64,000 nucleotides of DNA from Salvator merianae (taxonomy: Eukaryota; Chordata; Lepidosauria; Squamata; Teiidae): the NCBI GenBank assembly GCA_003586115.2, contig QVOM02000034.1, positions 115,251,815 to 115,315,814 of the forward strand, read 5' to 3'. Under the pieces are notes generated by a model. It did not search any database. It was not told where the DNA came from and worked only from the letters and a program-made list of their open reading frames with translations. This document shows positions 1 through 12,658 of the stretch, in pieces; the stretch's first letter is position 1, and every line of letters starts with the position of its first letter. The position numbers and the translations under genes are program-made.

Positions 1-917
1 GAATAGCAAAAAATGAAAGAATATGCAATATCAAAATCAACAGATGCCTTGAAAAAGTTTTTGTTCTGGTTCTTAATTGGAAACTTTTGGTTCCTGGTAG
101 GTTTTGAAAGTAGGCACCCCACCATTAGAGGTAATATTGTTACCATTAGAGGTAACACTGGTAAAAGCATATCCTATCATAAATCTGACAATGCAACAAA
201 AGGACAAATTTTTAATATGTATGTGTGCGTGTCCCCACTGAATCAAGTAAAGTGGCTGAGCATTAGGGAAACAACCTTTTCAGTGGTACCTACAGATCTA
301 TGAGCCTTCTAGAGAGCCATAATTGCATTTATTAAGTATTTTGTTTTGTGTTCTGTATGATTTAATGCTTAAAATTTCAATGAATGTATGCTTTGATAGC
401 TTCACAGAGAACTTTAGTTCCTTGACAGCTATACAAATACAGTAAATAAAATACAGTTTTTATGCAGTCTTATAAACTCCAAAAGAGTTGCTGATGTTTT
501 TAAAACATCATTTTCAAACAGTAGATTGAACTGCATATTGATAAGTAGAGAATAATAGGTAGGTATAGGTAGATAGATAGAGAATCTTCCTGTGCTGCCA
601 CAGAAATGGACTAAAATATTTCCCACATAAATATACCAAAGTTAATTCAACTTTTCCCAATCCACTATTAAAGGACCTTTGGGTACACGATGGATAAAAA
701 ATACAAATAAATAAATAAATAACCAGACAGTCTAAAAGGATAATAAAGCTGGAATTTGTGTTTCACATAAAAATATAACTCGGTCTTATAATTTACAGTA
801 GTCGCAAGTATTGGGTTTTTATCTGGAATGCCAGGTTTGCATGGAACAAAGAAAAAAATAACAAATCGTCTTTAAAAATCATTATTAAGCTTTTACAATA
901 ACCAGTCATAAACTCCA
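1..917. other. Sequence downstream of VAV3, no gene seen
   Basis: A+T-rich DNA with an AAAT run at about 700-722 and a short GATA/TAGG run near 555-585. The 96-codon open stretch on the plus strand at 13-303 has no recognisable domain and ordinary noncoding composition. It could still be transcribed 3' UTR if an even more distal poly(A) site is used. Confidence 0.5.
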
Positions 918-934
918 ACATATTAAACAATTGC

Positions 935-940
935 TTTATT
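935..940 (-). promoter_or_regulatory. Candidate distal poly(A) signal AATAAA for VAV3
   Basis: AATAAA on the minus strand is followed 15-40 nt downstream by a GT-rich stretch (TTGGAGTTTATGACTGGTTA), the usual arrangement for cleavage near 918. This is the better-formed of the two candidates. Use in vivo is inferred only. Confidence 0.45.
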
Positions 941-2042
941 AATATATTCACATATGTACACAATATTACAAATTTAAGTATGAACCCACAGAGGAAAAAA
1001 AAGCATTAACAAGAAGAAAAAGGAAAAAAACACAATGACTATGGCATTTGAAATCTTTGGTACTGTACTTGAAAGATAGGATGCTGCAGCATTTAACTTC
1101 TTCAACACAGGGCATTAAAGAAAGACAATAAACAGCACAGTCCTGACCCAGAACTCTGTATGTACATAAAGAGCACACACAGAACTCTAGCATGACCAGA
1201 ATTCTTCCATTAATTCCTGTGGAAACTTAAAATAAAAGAAGAAAGAAATCACCTTTGCAAAGAGATTTATGCTGTGTTGTCAAATCAGAACCCCGAGAAT
1301 CTGTCATCCTTTTAAAAGACCTACAGCAGTTGAAGAACAGGTATACTTGGCCCTCCTCATACCTTCAAAAGGTGAAAAAGGAATTCTCATTATGAGGGAC
1401 AGGAGACAGTATAGACTCTAGCTCAACAGCCAAGCAGGGTGAATGAAATTGTAGCTGTGTGAAACCTTTCTGCTGCTCATGGTTGAAAACAGATAGAATC
1501 TCCAGGTTATGGAATGGACAACCTTAGTTGTACATGATATGATCACTGGTGTATCATAGAGTTGACTTAATTCTTTTAAGGTAAATCAGAAGCTCTTTAA
1601 CCAAGTGGGCATTCTCTTTGCATAAGGAATTCTTGAGATATTCAAATACCAACAGAAGGGAGGTGTTTAGATATGGCTTAACATTTCTGAGCCCCTGAGT
1701 TGCAAAAATTAAGAAAAGTAAGAAACTTTTAGCCAATTTACTTCCTACAAGAGACAACACACATGGACATTTCACAGGCCTAGAGACAAAACCATACTCC
1801 ATTAAAGACAGGCAACAGCTCCAGGTAAAACAACTTTTTTTGAGGATCAAGTGTACATGACAAGACTAATTACTACAAGAAAAAAAGCATTAGGGTAGCC
1901 TTCCTAGTCTAATGTTCAAGAACAGACCACTTTCTTAAATACACTTCTGGAATCATTTACAAACGTAACTAATTCCATCAAAACGATGCAGTCAGAAAAG
2001 TCAACGTCACATCTTTGCAAACTTTTCTAAACTACATTTTAT

Positions 2043-2048
2043 ATTTAT
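2043..2048 (-). promoter_or_regulatory. Candidate proximal poly(A) signal AATAAA for VAV3
   Basis: AATAAATATAAAATG on the minus strand precedes a T-rich stretch (GTTTAGAAAAGTTTG, then GTTGACTTTTCTG), allowing cleavage near 2025. It gives a 3' UTR close to the length known in mammals. Use in vivo is inferred only. Confidence 0.4.
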
Positions 2049-3868
2049 TTATATAAATGGTAAGGTGGAACATCACAAAGGGTAAAACACATTTCAGAAA
2101 CTACCATCTGCCTCATCCCAGTCCATTTTTGCTTGAATATTGCTCTCGGCCTAAGGAAAATGTTTGGGAATACTTTAGCAAATTCTGGATGCAGGAGACC
2201 TTCAGATAATTCAATTAGAAACAGCAGTCGATTGAATGAACAAGCCTTCAATCCAAGGCAAGTAACCATTAAAAATGGCAGATGAGGCAAAAGACAAACT
2301 ACAGAGGGGGCTGTGTGTATCTCTTTATCTGGGCTGGATACTGCAGGTATGCTACAGCATCTTGCAATACCATTATGTCCCAAAAATCCAACTACAAATT
2401 TTATGTATAAAGAAATTAAATAATAATTCTTATAATGGGACAGCAAGAATCACTCATTTTTTATATCACAATTCCCATTGGCCATGGTGAGCATAACTAT
2501 GTCATTTACCACTGTTCAATATTTTTAAGCATCTGGGTTTCCTCAACTATTTGGTCACACATACAGTTCTGCAAATATGCTTTCCATCTGACAAAACTGA
2601 CAGATGAAACTCAAACATGATATTCCTTGGGCACTAGGTTATTAGTATCCTAGAAACCCTAAGGAACAGCTCGACTTGTCTAGATAGCTCCAAAGCATGC
2701 CAATTACTACTATTTGTTGTTGAAAATGAAAAACAACTGACTTAATCCAATTATTAATGTTTAAAATAATAATCTGTCAAAGAAAGTGTAGCTCCCCAAG
2801 ATGTAGATGGGGGTGGGGTAGGGGTGGGAGGAGACACAATATATCTGACTTGAACTAATTTACATATTTAACATTATCATTTTCTTAAAATATGCAAGCC
2901 AGTTTCATTATTATTGCACAATCCAACCCCAGCTTAGCCATGTTAACAAGGAGAAAGACAGTGATCTTGCCTATCAGAAGAACATTTAAGAATAGCTAGG
3001 GTATGAGAATGCAGATTTCCCAGAGTTTAGCTAGAAAAGCATAACATGTAAAAACAGCTAGAATATATGAGCACGTGCATGAAAAGGTATGATTCGGAAA
3101 AAGTTCAGAGATCTTTAGCTCTGCATTCTACACAATTTATTTTTGGCGCCACAAAGTCTGTTGTTTTATAGAATCTTTTTGATCTTTTTTTTTTTTTTAA
3201 GAAAAAAAGATAAAATAACACTGGAATCAAATCATAAACTCCTCTGTGTTCTTCCCACAGTTCTGGATGGCATGAAGAACTGTGCAGAGTTAATGTTAGT
3301 CCCCAGAAAGCAAGTCAACTGTTTGAGGCCTCAGTGAACATGCAATCACTGACAAGGTTAATTGATACTGCCGATCTTTTGAGGCAAATATTGACCACAA
3401 GACTACTGGAATGCTAAAACTATTCCCCATTATAGGAAGCAGTGATGAGTTATAATAAAAACAGGCATTTCATAAATGCCATCAGAAATCTTGGCTGATG
3501 AAACAATGGAAAAAAGGCTACCGACTGGTTATACATACTTAGTATTCACTGTGTACAACAAGATGGAATGAAAAGAAGCATTTTTGAAAAAAAATCTGTT
3601 TGAACTGATGCTTCAAGAAGGTGAGCTCAGAGTTCTGTGCTGGTCCCCAGTGGTAGCAGGCAGGCGGGTTATTTCTTTGCACAGTTCTGAGCGAGATATT
3701 AATCTGTCAACACAAACTTCTTCAGTAATCCCAGTGTTAAGACTGGAGGGTTTTAAAAGACAGAAGTGCTGCATTTCAGATACTTAACAAGATGAATAAT
3801 GCTCTGCAGATGGCTGAATTTCACAGTCCCTGAAGTTTATGATCCACAGTACCAACTAGCAATCCAAG

Positions 3869-3910
3869 TCATTCATCTTCTTCTACATAGGTTGAAGGAA
3901 ACCAACCCAC
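3869..3910 (-). CDS. VAV3: VAV3 last coding exon: end of C-terminal SH3 and stop
   Basis: The 42 coding nucleotides give VGWFPSTYVEEDE and a TGA stop at 3871-3869 (residues 258-270). The acceptor is CCGTTTAG|GTG. VGWFPSTYV is the last SH3 strand and 3-10 helix, and the acidic EEDE end is the VAV3 C-terminus, distinguishing it from the longer end of VAV2. It splices in phase 0 to the exon ending at 6870 across a 2959-nt intron. The exon continues as the 3' UTR below 3869. Confidence 0.97.
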   Translation of the reverse strand: MGWFPSTYVEEDE

Positions 3911-6869
3911 CTAAACGGGAAGGACAAAAGGAAAGAGAAGATACAGTACATTAAACTGCCATTTCTTCAACTCAAGTTACCATACATCGCATCACATAAG
4001 GCACACTGATATATAAGTCACACCTATGAATTCCCAATGAATATCAGAGACTGGCTCCAGATACCAGCTGAATATCATGGCAGCAAGTGATCTTCTGGAA
4101 AAAAAGCCCCTCTGGAACGATGACCTGCCGAACAGACCACATGGGGTCTTGCGTTGTCTGTGCACATTTTAGTGAAGCACATATCTGTGAATTTTGCCAG
4201 AGCAAAATATTGGATGTGCATGTCACCCATTGTGCATATGTGGCCATCTTTTTTTTTGGACCCCACACATGCGGGGTGACCAGAGCAACAAAGGCAGCTC
4301 CTGGTAGGAGGTAAATAATAGTGCTATTTTGGTGTGGGATTTACCATAATAGTCTATCATGTGTGTTAGGGGACATATATCAGAGCTATGGTAGGTTTGC
4401 CACAGATATGTGTGTTTCCCTCATCTGGATAAGGCCTAGGAAATAAATAAAGAACAGGATGTAGCATGTTTTAGGGAAATTATTTAGGAAACAAATACGG
4501 CAAAAAATACAATAATTTCTATAGTATGCACCTATTTAAACAGTAAATTATTTAAATCAGTGAGGAAAGCATTCACCCTCTCTGCAAACAAAGAGGTGAA
4601 TATTAATGGTTCAAAGCTTATGAAAATCATGGATTTGATAATCCATAGGGCAGACTACCAATTTTCAGTATATCAACAGAGGAAGGCAGGATAAGTCAGG
4701 CAGTAGCAATGGAACTTCAAACCTTGTTCTCAGCCAATAAATTTGTAAACGTAGCTGTACACAGAAAAATATCAAATAACATGTCATAACTGATGAAGCC
4801 ACATCACATTTTTTTCAGATTAACTACAGGCATATTAATTGTTACCAGGGTCAATTTTTAAAAGGGAAAAGCTCTTTCTTTGCTATGCTATGAGAGTCAA
4901 TAAAATAAGTTCTTTGGGCACAAATAAGAACTTTTAACAAACTTGTCCTTAGCCCTAGACTTGCAGAAGGAGAATTTCAGTGAATTGCCACTAACAAGGA
5001 ATAAGACTTTCTCCCCCTGAATTGCCTCTTCCTGTTGTTAAGTATGATATAATGTCTGCTATTTTTGGTAGCAGCAGACATGGCCCACAAGCAGGTCAAC
5101 ACTCAATATCTTTTAGTTGAAATATTTTAAATGGCTTGGACCTCTTAAATATTATTCTATGTAGTTTGCATTTTTTTTTAATCTAGCCTCTGTTCTGATT
5201 GTACTCAATTGCTTTTTGGGTCTATGACCACAATGAGAACTGAATGGAAATGATCTAAAAGCCTATCATTAACTAACAATAGACTGAAGTATAGCTGCAC
5301 ACATGGCAAAAAATAGTTTTACTCTAAAGTGATGGTGAAAGGATTTTATAACATTTTTTTCATGCTAGCTATACAGTGTTATGATGGAGATATTTATTTA
5401 TTTATTTATTTCCATTTCTAGCCCATTCTAAACTCACAGCAAACCATATCAATTAAAACATACACATTGAAAGTTGTAAGTGTAAAATTACAGTACTTTG
5501 ACAAAATAGAAGATTTAGTCATGTAAGACCCTGCCTGCATTATGCAGAAGTATAAATTCATTCTCCATGCGAACGTATGTTTTGAAATACTTTAGCCACT
5601 TCATGTTTGTTCTTTTTCAAAGTGTTCCTCTGCTCTGAAATGCATTCTTCCCAATTGCAGAGATAATGGTGATGAACAGCAGCACACAGACAAAACTGGG
5701 AGCAACTAGCAACTCTTAAATTTTAGGACTGTTCATTCAAAACACACTCGGACAGCCTGTCATAGGTACAATGAAAAAGTTACCCTAAGCAGAATTAATG
5801 AGAGCAATTAGTGTGATTATAGACCATTACAATCATTCTTGCCACACAAAGCTAAAGTATAACCACCATCTTCCAAAGCGGCATTGTCTTGTGGCAAGAA
5901 TGGGAACATTAATTATTGTTATTGAACACACATGTATAGTAAGCGACAAGCAATCCAGCACATAACCCAATACAAAACTTATTAACTAGAACTAGCTGGC
6001 CTTTCCCCACCAACAACATATCATTTTTCGAAGTGTCTGGTGTCTACCATTACTCCTCCACAAACTGAGAAGATGACGTTTTCCCTAACATTATCATGAC
6101 ATAATTTTTCTATGTCCCTCCCTAGCAGGGCTCCCGTGTCATAAGAGATGCACCTCATCCGTCTTCTTAGTTCTAGAAAGGCTCTATATTTCTAAAGGTG
6201 CCTGCAGACAGCAGGATGTAATTGTGGATTCTTACATTCGTCAACTGGCTCCTTTCATGATTGTTTCTCCTCTTGCAAATACTTGGATGTCAGCCAAACG
6301 CCCGCCCACTTCCCTTTGCTTTTTTTTCTGTGACACTCGGCTGACATCTGGATATTTGAAAGAGGAACAATTATGAAAGGAGCCAGCAGAGAGAGTTAAG
6401 TGATCGTTATTTTAGGTAACCAGGCATTATAATAGCAATATTACAGGATTTTGCCTCCATATCCTGGGACTATATTTGAAATGCCTGGAGAATCACAGGT
6501 TTTAGCTTGCATCTGAAGGCACTCTTAGATTCCTCTGTGTCCATCCTTACCAAGCTTCCCCCCACCCCCCGCCGCCATTTTAGTTATATTTTCAATTAAT
6601 TTCATTATTGAAATATATACAGAATTTTTTAGTTTTATAGTGCAATCTCGAGCATCTGTACTCAAAGGAAACCCCAACTGAGTTCAATTAATTTAGGGAC
6701 ATGTAACTGAGACTGCAACCCAACCCTCAGACAGACTAGATAAAATATATTAAATAAATAAAGCAAAGCAAAGCAAAGCAAAGATTCCTGGGAAGTCAAA
6801 TAAGTTTCTTTTTTCCAGTATTTTTCTTTCAGTCAAAAGGAAAAGAAAAAAGAAAGGAAAGAAACGTAC
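3911..6869 (-). other. VAV3 last intron (2959 nt)
   Basis: It separates the two exons of the C-terminal SH3. It contains an ATTT run at 5393-5412, a large inverted repeat at 6245-6386 (listed separately) and a run of AAAGC units at 6756-6783. No coding exon or recognised LINE was found. The open stretches around 4044-4314 on both strands have no protein signature. Confidence 0.85.
6245..6386. repeat. Long imperfect hairpin (48-51-nt arms)
   Basis: The left arm 6245-6295 starts CTGGCTCCTTTCATGATTGT. The right arm 6339-6386 is its near reverse complement, ending in GAAAGGAGCCAG. About five in six positions pair, with a 43-nt loop. It could be an old palindromic MITE or a structured RNA of the VAV3 pre-mRNA. 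No target duplication is visible. Confidence 0.8.
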
Positions 6870-7021
6870 CCTTCCATTAACTTCACCTCTCCACCAGCCA
6901 TTGGCACTAATCTTTGTGTAAATTTTGACAACGTCTCCTTTGAGCAGGGATAGTTCACGCATGTCTCTTGCACAGAAGTCATACCGGGCAATTGCTATCC
7001 CGAGGACTTTGGGACTCAACA
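6870..7021 (-). CDS. VAV3: VAV3 coding exon: C-terminal SH3 domain
   Basis: This 152-nt exon encodes residues 208-257 ([15 protein letters not shown], then [20 protein letters not shown], then [15 protein letters not shown]). It starts with TG, completing leucine 207. The acceptor is CTGTGCAG|TG and the donor is AGG|GTACGT. Typical SH3 marks are ARYDF (the ALYDY position), the acidic RT-loop residues, KGDVV, and the paired tryptophans 249-250 that line the proline-peptide groove. In the VAV family this domain binds proline-rich partners such as hnRNP K and CBL-type proteins. Reading through the donor would add a meaningless phenylalanine-rich tail. Confidence 0.98.
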
Positions 7022-9185
7022 CTGCACAGAAAGTAGGAAAACAATATTATTAGAAAGAGTAAACAATATTATTAGAAAGATTGGAACAGTGGAGCTATAG
7101 CAGGCTTTTTTTTATATCTATATGATTGTAGTACAAGTGCAAGCAAAGGTATATTATAATGCAGCAACACAAGCTGGTCTTATGAAAAAGTAAAGAGAAA
7201 ATCCATTCAATGCCCTTTTTTTTGCTTGGATAAACTTCTGTTTTAAACAAAAGCAACAGAAAAGAAATCTTTAAAACTGTAAGGCTCTGCACGCACCCTG
7301 ATGCTTTTTGCGGCCTTCTGCTTTATACCTTCTCCTTTCTTCTAGCCCCTTGACTATTGAAAAAGAATAAAATAAAAATCTGGATATGCTGCAACTGTTG
7401 GGACCCAGAGTTGCAGAATCTGTAAAGCAGCCAATACACACAGAGAGACGCACACACTCTTTTCCTACACATCCTGCAGCACTATGAACCAGCATTTCAG
7501 AGAGGTGTCTCCCTTCCCATGAGGACTAGCTTGCATTTAATTAGGATTCTTCATGGTTACAAGGGTATGTCATGTTCACTAAGCTACTGCAAGTGGAGAA
7601 AATAGGCTGCAAGTCTAGTAAGCTACTTTCTCATCTATATGCATTAGCAAACACTATGCCAGGCTACAACAGAAGGACAACTGGAATTCCAGAGCCTCTC
7701 AACCAGCCTAGGTCAGAGATATCAAGAGCTGGGCTTCTACTTTTCCATTCCTGCTGGCTGAACTTCGTAACTAGGAACTTGCCCGAGCTTGTACATCTTC
7801 TTCTTGCACGATCCAATTATGATGGATTGCCTTTCAAACTGTAAGCCTGAGAACAGGAAATGTCTTATTCCTGCTACTTTTATACTCGGCTGGGAGCATT
7901 TTGGCTGAAGAGCAAGGTAAAATTAAGAAAAAGATTGCACTCTGTCCTTTGGGTAAGGAAATTAAATGAAAAACTCGAGAAGCATATGAAGTTGTAGTAA
8001 ACAGTAGCAAAGAGTAGGAATAGCCCAAATTTTCACCTCCCGCTGAAATGCAAACTAGTTTTCAAAAATTTCAAGTTTATAGCTACAAATTTCAAACGCC
8101 ATATGAATCGAGATTAGCCCCAAAACACCATTTTGTCTGCTGAACACCTTCAAAGGTGTTACTTTTGGATGGACATCTTTTGATTCCCAGCATCTGATGG
8201 ATGGCCATGCATTCCTGTACAGTCTTCATGTGCAGAAAATCGTTTCATGCCTCCTCCACTTCCGTACGCCCTCACGAACAAATCTCATGGACCCAAATTC
8301 AACTCCCTCATCCAAATTTGGAGAAACCAAACTTATTTGACAGTGCCAGGATCTGACATGAATCAAACCTCATTTTGGGTTTTGTATACATCTCTTGACT
8401 CTATCCATATATGGATAAGGACAAGCACAGGCTCTATCCATCCACACTGAGATCAAACTGATAAAATGTAAGCTTGTGTATTTGAACAACTGCATACTAA
8501 AATTCATATTCCAATAGTACAACAAAGTCTGCAAAATTTGTTTGTTTAAATCCAAAAATGATTTTTTAAAAAAACAATTATTCAAGAAAGATAATGCCGC
8601 AAGCTAATAACTACTCTCCATGCCATAGATATGGAGATTGTCCTTAGGCAGAGCTGTGTTTTGATCTAGCGAAACAAACACTGAATAATTCACCAGTGTG
8701 TACATCCATAAGCTTTAGCATTATGACCAGAACTGAAGAAAAAAAATCTTTGAAAATTTGAAAAAAATTAAAAAACACTCCACGTATGGGCAAGAGGAGT
8801 TGGGATGGAAGGATATTCTGCAACATACATACCACTATTATAAATTTGCTCCATATCCCAGCATAGTTTTGTCTATGATTGTAAGTTGGAGGGAGGAAAA
8901 TACAAAGAGTGGCCAACCTGTGAAGTCAGCTGCGGTGTGTGGATTACTTTGGTGCATGGCCCAGGACAGTCCATCACTTGGAAGCCTCTATTTGATTTCT
9001 CTAGATCATGTTTTGATCTGTTGCAGACTAATACACATTTTAAAGAAAGGTAAAAGAAAGTCTTCCTACAAGACTCTCATCTGACTCTCTACTGTTCTAG
9101 GGGTTCCACCACCATAGCCACCGCTGCTTGGAATTAATGTTAAAATTAAAAGAGCAAGCAAACAGATTTCATGACGATTCCAGCT

Positions 9186-9257
9186 AGAGAGAGAGAGGGA
9201 GAGAAGGAAGGAAGGAAGGAAGGAAGGAAGGAAGGAAGGAAGGAAGGAAGGAAGGAA

Positions 9258-9323
<66 letters not shown>

Positions 9324-9326
9324 AAA
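9186..9326 (+). repeat. Homopurine microsatellite (GA)n(GGAA)n(GAAA)n
   Basis: There are 141 consecutive purines on the plus strand: a short GA-rich start, then GGAA units, then GAAA units. In the VAV3 transcript it reads as a pure pyrimidine tract. It is likely length-polymorphic and can form triplex structures. Confidence 0.98.
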
Positions 9327-10837
9327 CTTTTTCATATTATTTTATAAAAGTTTTCTCGGGTACCAAAGTAAGACAATTAATAGAAAGCCAATTTAGGAAG
9401 GACATGGCTGCATTGACTGAACCCAATTTCTTTCTTTGTATTAAAAATATTCAGTGCAAGAACCATAGACATTCAGATTTCACTCCAATCCAATAAAGAG
9501 CTTTCCCTGACAGCAAAGCTCGCTTTGCCTCAATTTAAAAGCAGAAAATGCATTTAAAATGGCATCCAGATGAGAAAAATACATAGACAGCTATGATAAA
9601 GATCACTATTTACGTTCCAAGATCGCTGCACACAGTTTTGTGTCATATTTTATTGTGGACTCATATGGTACCAAAAGGCAATATTTTATACACTGCGGCA
9701 GTTTTCCCATAACAGTAATAGATACTGTGCTTTGGAAAAAATAATAACTATACACACTTCAGTGACCAAAATTGAAATGCCTGAGATCAAATCAAAGTCT
9801 GAAAATGAATTATGCCCCATTTTTGTCACTGTAGTATCTAATGCATAATCCCTTTAAGCAGCCAGTATTATAAATGTGCTTATAAGAGCAGAACAATATT
9901 GGTGGGAGAGGGAAGAAAGGAAGAGAGATTGACGTACTTGATACCAGATTACATTCCAATATGTAAACATGGCCTAATGCAGAGTTATGGCCAAGAATAG
10001 ACAAACCCTTCAATCAAAGCTGTCAAATACGGTAATTGTTTCCTATGTCACTTTATGAGAGTGCATCAACTATGACAACAGGCATGAGTGTGAAAAGGCA
10101 CAAAGAATTCACAGAAGTCACACAAGAAGGACATTAAATAAGGGTTGCTCATATTAAGAAAGATTTTTGTGACAGATGCTCTACCCTAAGCCAGGATTTC
10201 ATTTCATCTGAGCTGACCAAAAGCCTTTTAGCCAGAGTGGCCATGAAGATATTTCTAGAAGGCTATACTACAAGCAAGGTAAGGAGACCCCACTCCTGTG
10301 GTTGGTGCCCAAATAACAACCCCTCTTCCTAGTGGTTCACTGTTACTCTAAAGGAAAGATCTATGTTAGTACCACCATTGTCAAAATGCTTCAGAAGTTA
10401 GTCTAATCCTTCTCTGTTAGTAAATATCACCACATCCTTAGAATTAGTTCCTTTGATTCATCCTAAGCCTAAAGTTAAAAGTGCCATCCAAAGTTTTTAC
10501 TACTCAGTGCTGCTTAAGAAACTCAGTATCTAATACAATGCTACCTACAGATGCACAAAGGCATTTGCATTTGCAACTGGTGTTATTTTGTCAAGAAAAC
10601 ACTGATTGCTAGCAGTTCACTGGTTGCTTGCAGTTCCCCTGACTCTATGCTACTGCAGAAGTTGTTTTCAGTAGTAGGCTTGTGCTGAACCAAATGTTTG
10701 CAAGTCATGTAAAGAGGTGGTCCAGTCCACAAACCTAGCCTCTCTATGGCAACAAAGGAAAGCAGGGGGGGCAGATGAGCATTATGGAAACTGAATGGAG
10801 AACTCACCTACTCTCCACCACGTGCTCTCCTCCACTA

Positions 10838-11150
10838 CATTCAGAAGAAGAAGAAGAAGAACTTGGTTTTTATATCCCGCTTTTCTCAGCCGAAGTTGAC
10901 TCAAAGCAGCTTACAAGGTTATTTTTTCGCCTGTAGGCTTACATCTGTCTATCTTCCGCATCACACAACGTGATGCTCCCTATTTATCTACTTGCAATTA
11001 CTTGCTTTCGAACAGCTAAGTTGGCTGGAGCTAGAGGCCATTAGAAGGCGCTCATCCCCTCTACATGGCAGACAGGGGCCTCGAACTCCGATCCTCCTAC
11101 TGAAAGATCAGTGCTTTAGCCTTCTGCGCCACCATGCAGCCAGGAGCAAG
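10838..11150 (-). mobile_element. tRNA-derived SINE with LINE-like tail
   Basis: Read on the minus strand, the head at about 11140 contains a pol III A-box-like TGGCGCAGAAGG and a B box GTTCGAGGC. The body is unassigned. The tail reads TTGTAAGCTGCTTTGAGTCA and then GCGGGATATAAAAACCAA, similar to the 3' ends of reptile LINEs, and finishes in TTC repeats (10842-10862 on the plus strand as AAG). This is the standard layout of a SINE mobilised by a partner LINE. The exact subfamily is not known to me. Confidence 0.75.
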
Positions 11151-12196
11151 AGGGGGCATGCTGTGCTTGCAAGCAATGTAATTGTGCCTCACCTTTTCCT
11201 TGCTGCCACAGAGAGACTGGACTTATGGGACAGGGCACTAACAGTCCCAGCCCTCTTTACGTGGTTCACTAACACTGACTTGAGTTTGGCACAAACCCAT
11301 TCAGTACCAATAAGTATAAAATAAAGCTCTCAGTTTAACATTTCTTGCTCAGGAATTATTGGATCTTGCCACTTAAAAATGGCACTTTTAAGATACAAAT
11401 AAATACAGCACTGACATTTTTGACATTGAGATTTATTTACCTGAGTGTGCTTGACCTACCTGAACAAAATAAAAGATCCACTGGGTTTAACAAGGCTAGC
11501 TAGATGTTGTTTGGCATTTTTGCCTCAAATGCAGCATCAAGAATTTTGCTGAATAACATAGAAGCTTTGATTCCATAGGTTTGTCTACTTTTTACTAACC
11601 CTAAACTTTGCTTTTACATCCTCATTTTCAAGTCTATTCAAAATATTAATCAGGGATGATAGAAACTATAGATAAGCAACACCCAGAAACCATAAATCCC
11701 CCAGTTGTGTGCTTAATCTACCACAAGGGTCCTCTAGTCACTGAATTAGCATTTTATAACAGTGCAAGTGACATGGGAATTGTTGACAGTGATAGTGCAT
11801 GTTTAACACTGTTAAATTTCTCAGGGTGAGGGAAAAGGTAAGAATCAAATACATTACAGATTTATAATAAAACCATAATGGACCCAAAGAAAAAACATAA
11901 TAGGTGTCAAATATCAGAGAAACATTGAATAAATGCAAAAGGGATCTTCCACAGTCAACACACACCCTTGGGTGGTGTCACAACCAAGAAGGACTACTTC
12001 CATGATGTCACAACTTGACAATCTCTTAGCCAAGGCACAAACAGTGGTGTTTTTTCTGAAGATTTGTGGGAAGAGGTATATATGATGGATAAGTGATCTG
12101 CTTAGTATTATGGTCTCAAGTTTCTTAAGGCTTAATAATGAATTACTGAAATACCACAGTAGACCATAGGCAGACAAAACAGTTCCTTTTAGCACT

Positions 12197-12658
12197 GACC
12201 CTTTCCGCACTGGGTGTTATGCAAGGTTAAATCGCAAAATAAGGGCCTGCCATCTGCATGTTGTTATAACTGTGGAAAGCCCTGTCCCCTTGTCATGTTT
12301 TGTCCACACTGGACAAAGGTCCACAACCAGACCAAAATCCATATTCCAGACAATGAAAGGCATGCAGACAGCATGCCTCTGTAAGCTGGAATATGCTGAG
12401 GAATCCTTTTTGGCAACACTCCAGGAAGTGCTGCTAAAAAGACAAGCCCAGAAACTACGAAAGCCAGGAATTTTTCTTCCTGGGCTTTGCATTCTCTGTG
12501 CTGCCTCCTAAGGCTCTTCAGAGTCAGGGGTCTGAGTGCAGATGTCCCTATCCTGCTCCAGCGGCAACCTGTTCCAGTGTGGGATAGGTTGCTCATTCTA
12601 GACTGGGTGTCCCACTCTGTTCCAGAGTAGCTGAGTGGTGGTGCTGTTGAAAAGACCT
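12197..12658. mobile_element. Non-autonomous TIR element (GGCC-end family, long type)
   Basis: The left end GACCCTTTCCGCACTGGG resembles the shared terminus. The interior (for example CTCCAGGAAGTGCTG, CTGGGCTTTGCATTC, GTTCCAGTGTGGGATAGGTT) is collinear with the element at 23177-23711. The right end is degraded and placed only approximately. Open stretches on both strands here are by-products of the element. Confidence 0.6.

Larger units (their letters stand above)
918..3868 (-). other. VAV3: VAV3 3' untranslated region (length inferred)
   Basis: The sequence following the VAV3 stop on the minus strand has no recognised repeat or second gene in its first 1.8 kb. Two plausible poly(A) ends exist, near 2025 and near 918, giving a UTR of about 1.85 or 2.95 kb. 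Mammalian VAV3 has a UTR of about 2 kb, which suits the first. A/T-rich stretches and short homopolymers (for example T runs near 3185 on the plus strand) are present. Open stretches here, such as 2446-2045 on the minus strand, show no protein signature. Confidence 0.6.

Noticed and set aside
2045..2446. 133-codon open stretch on the minus strand
   Set aside because: It lies in the VAV3 3' UTR and shows no recognisable protein pattern.
4044..4314. Overlapping open stretches on both strands near the last VAV3 exon
   Set aside because: None continues the VAV3 frame. The last exon is fixed by phase and the VGWFPSTYV match at 3910-3869.
9066..9335. Serine/phenylalanine/leucine/proline repeat protein on the minus strand
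   Set aside because: It is simply the translation of the purine/pyrimidine microsatellite.
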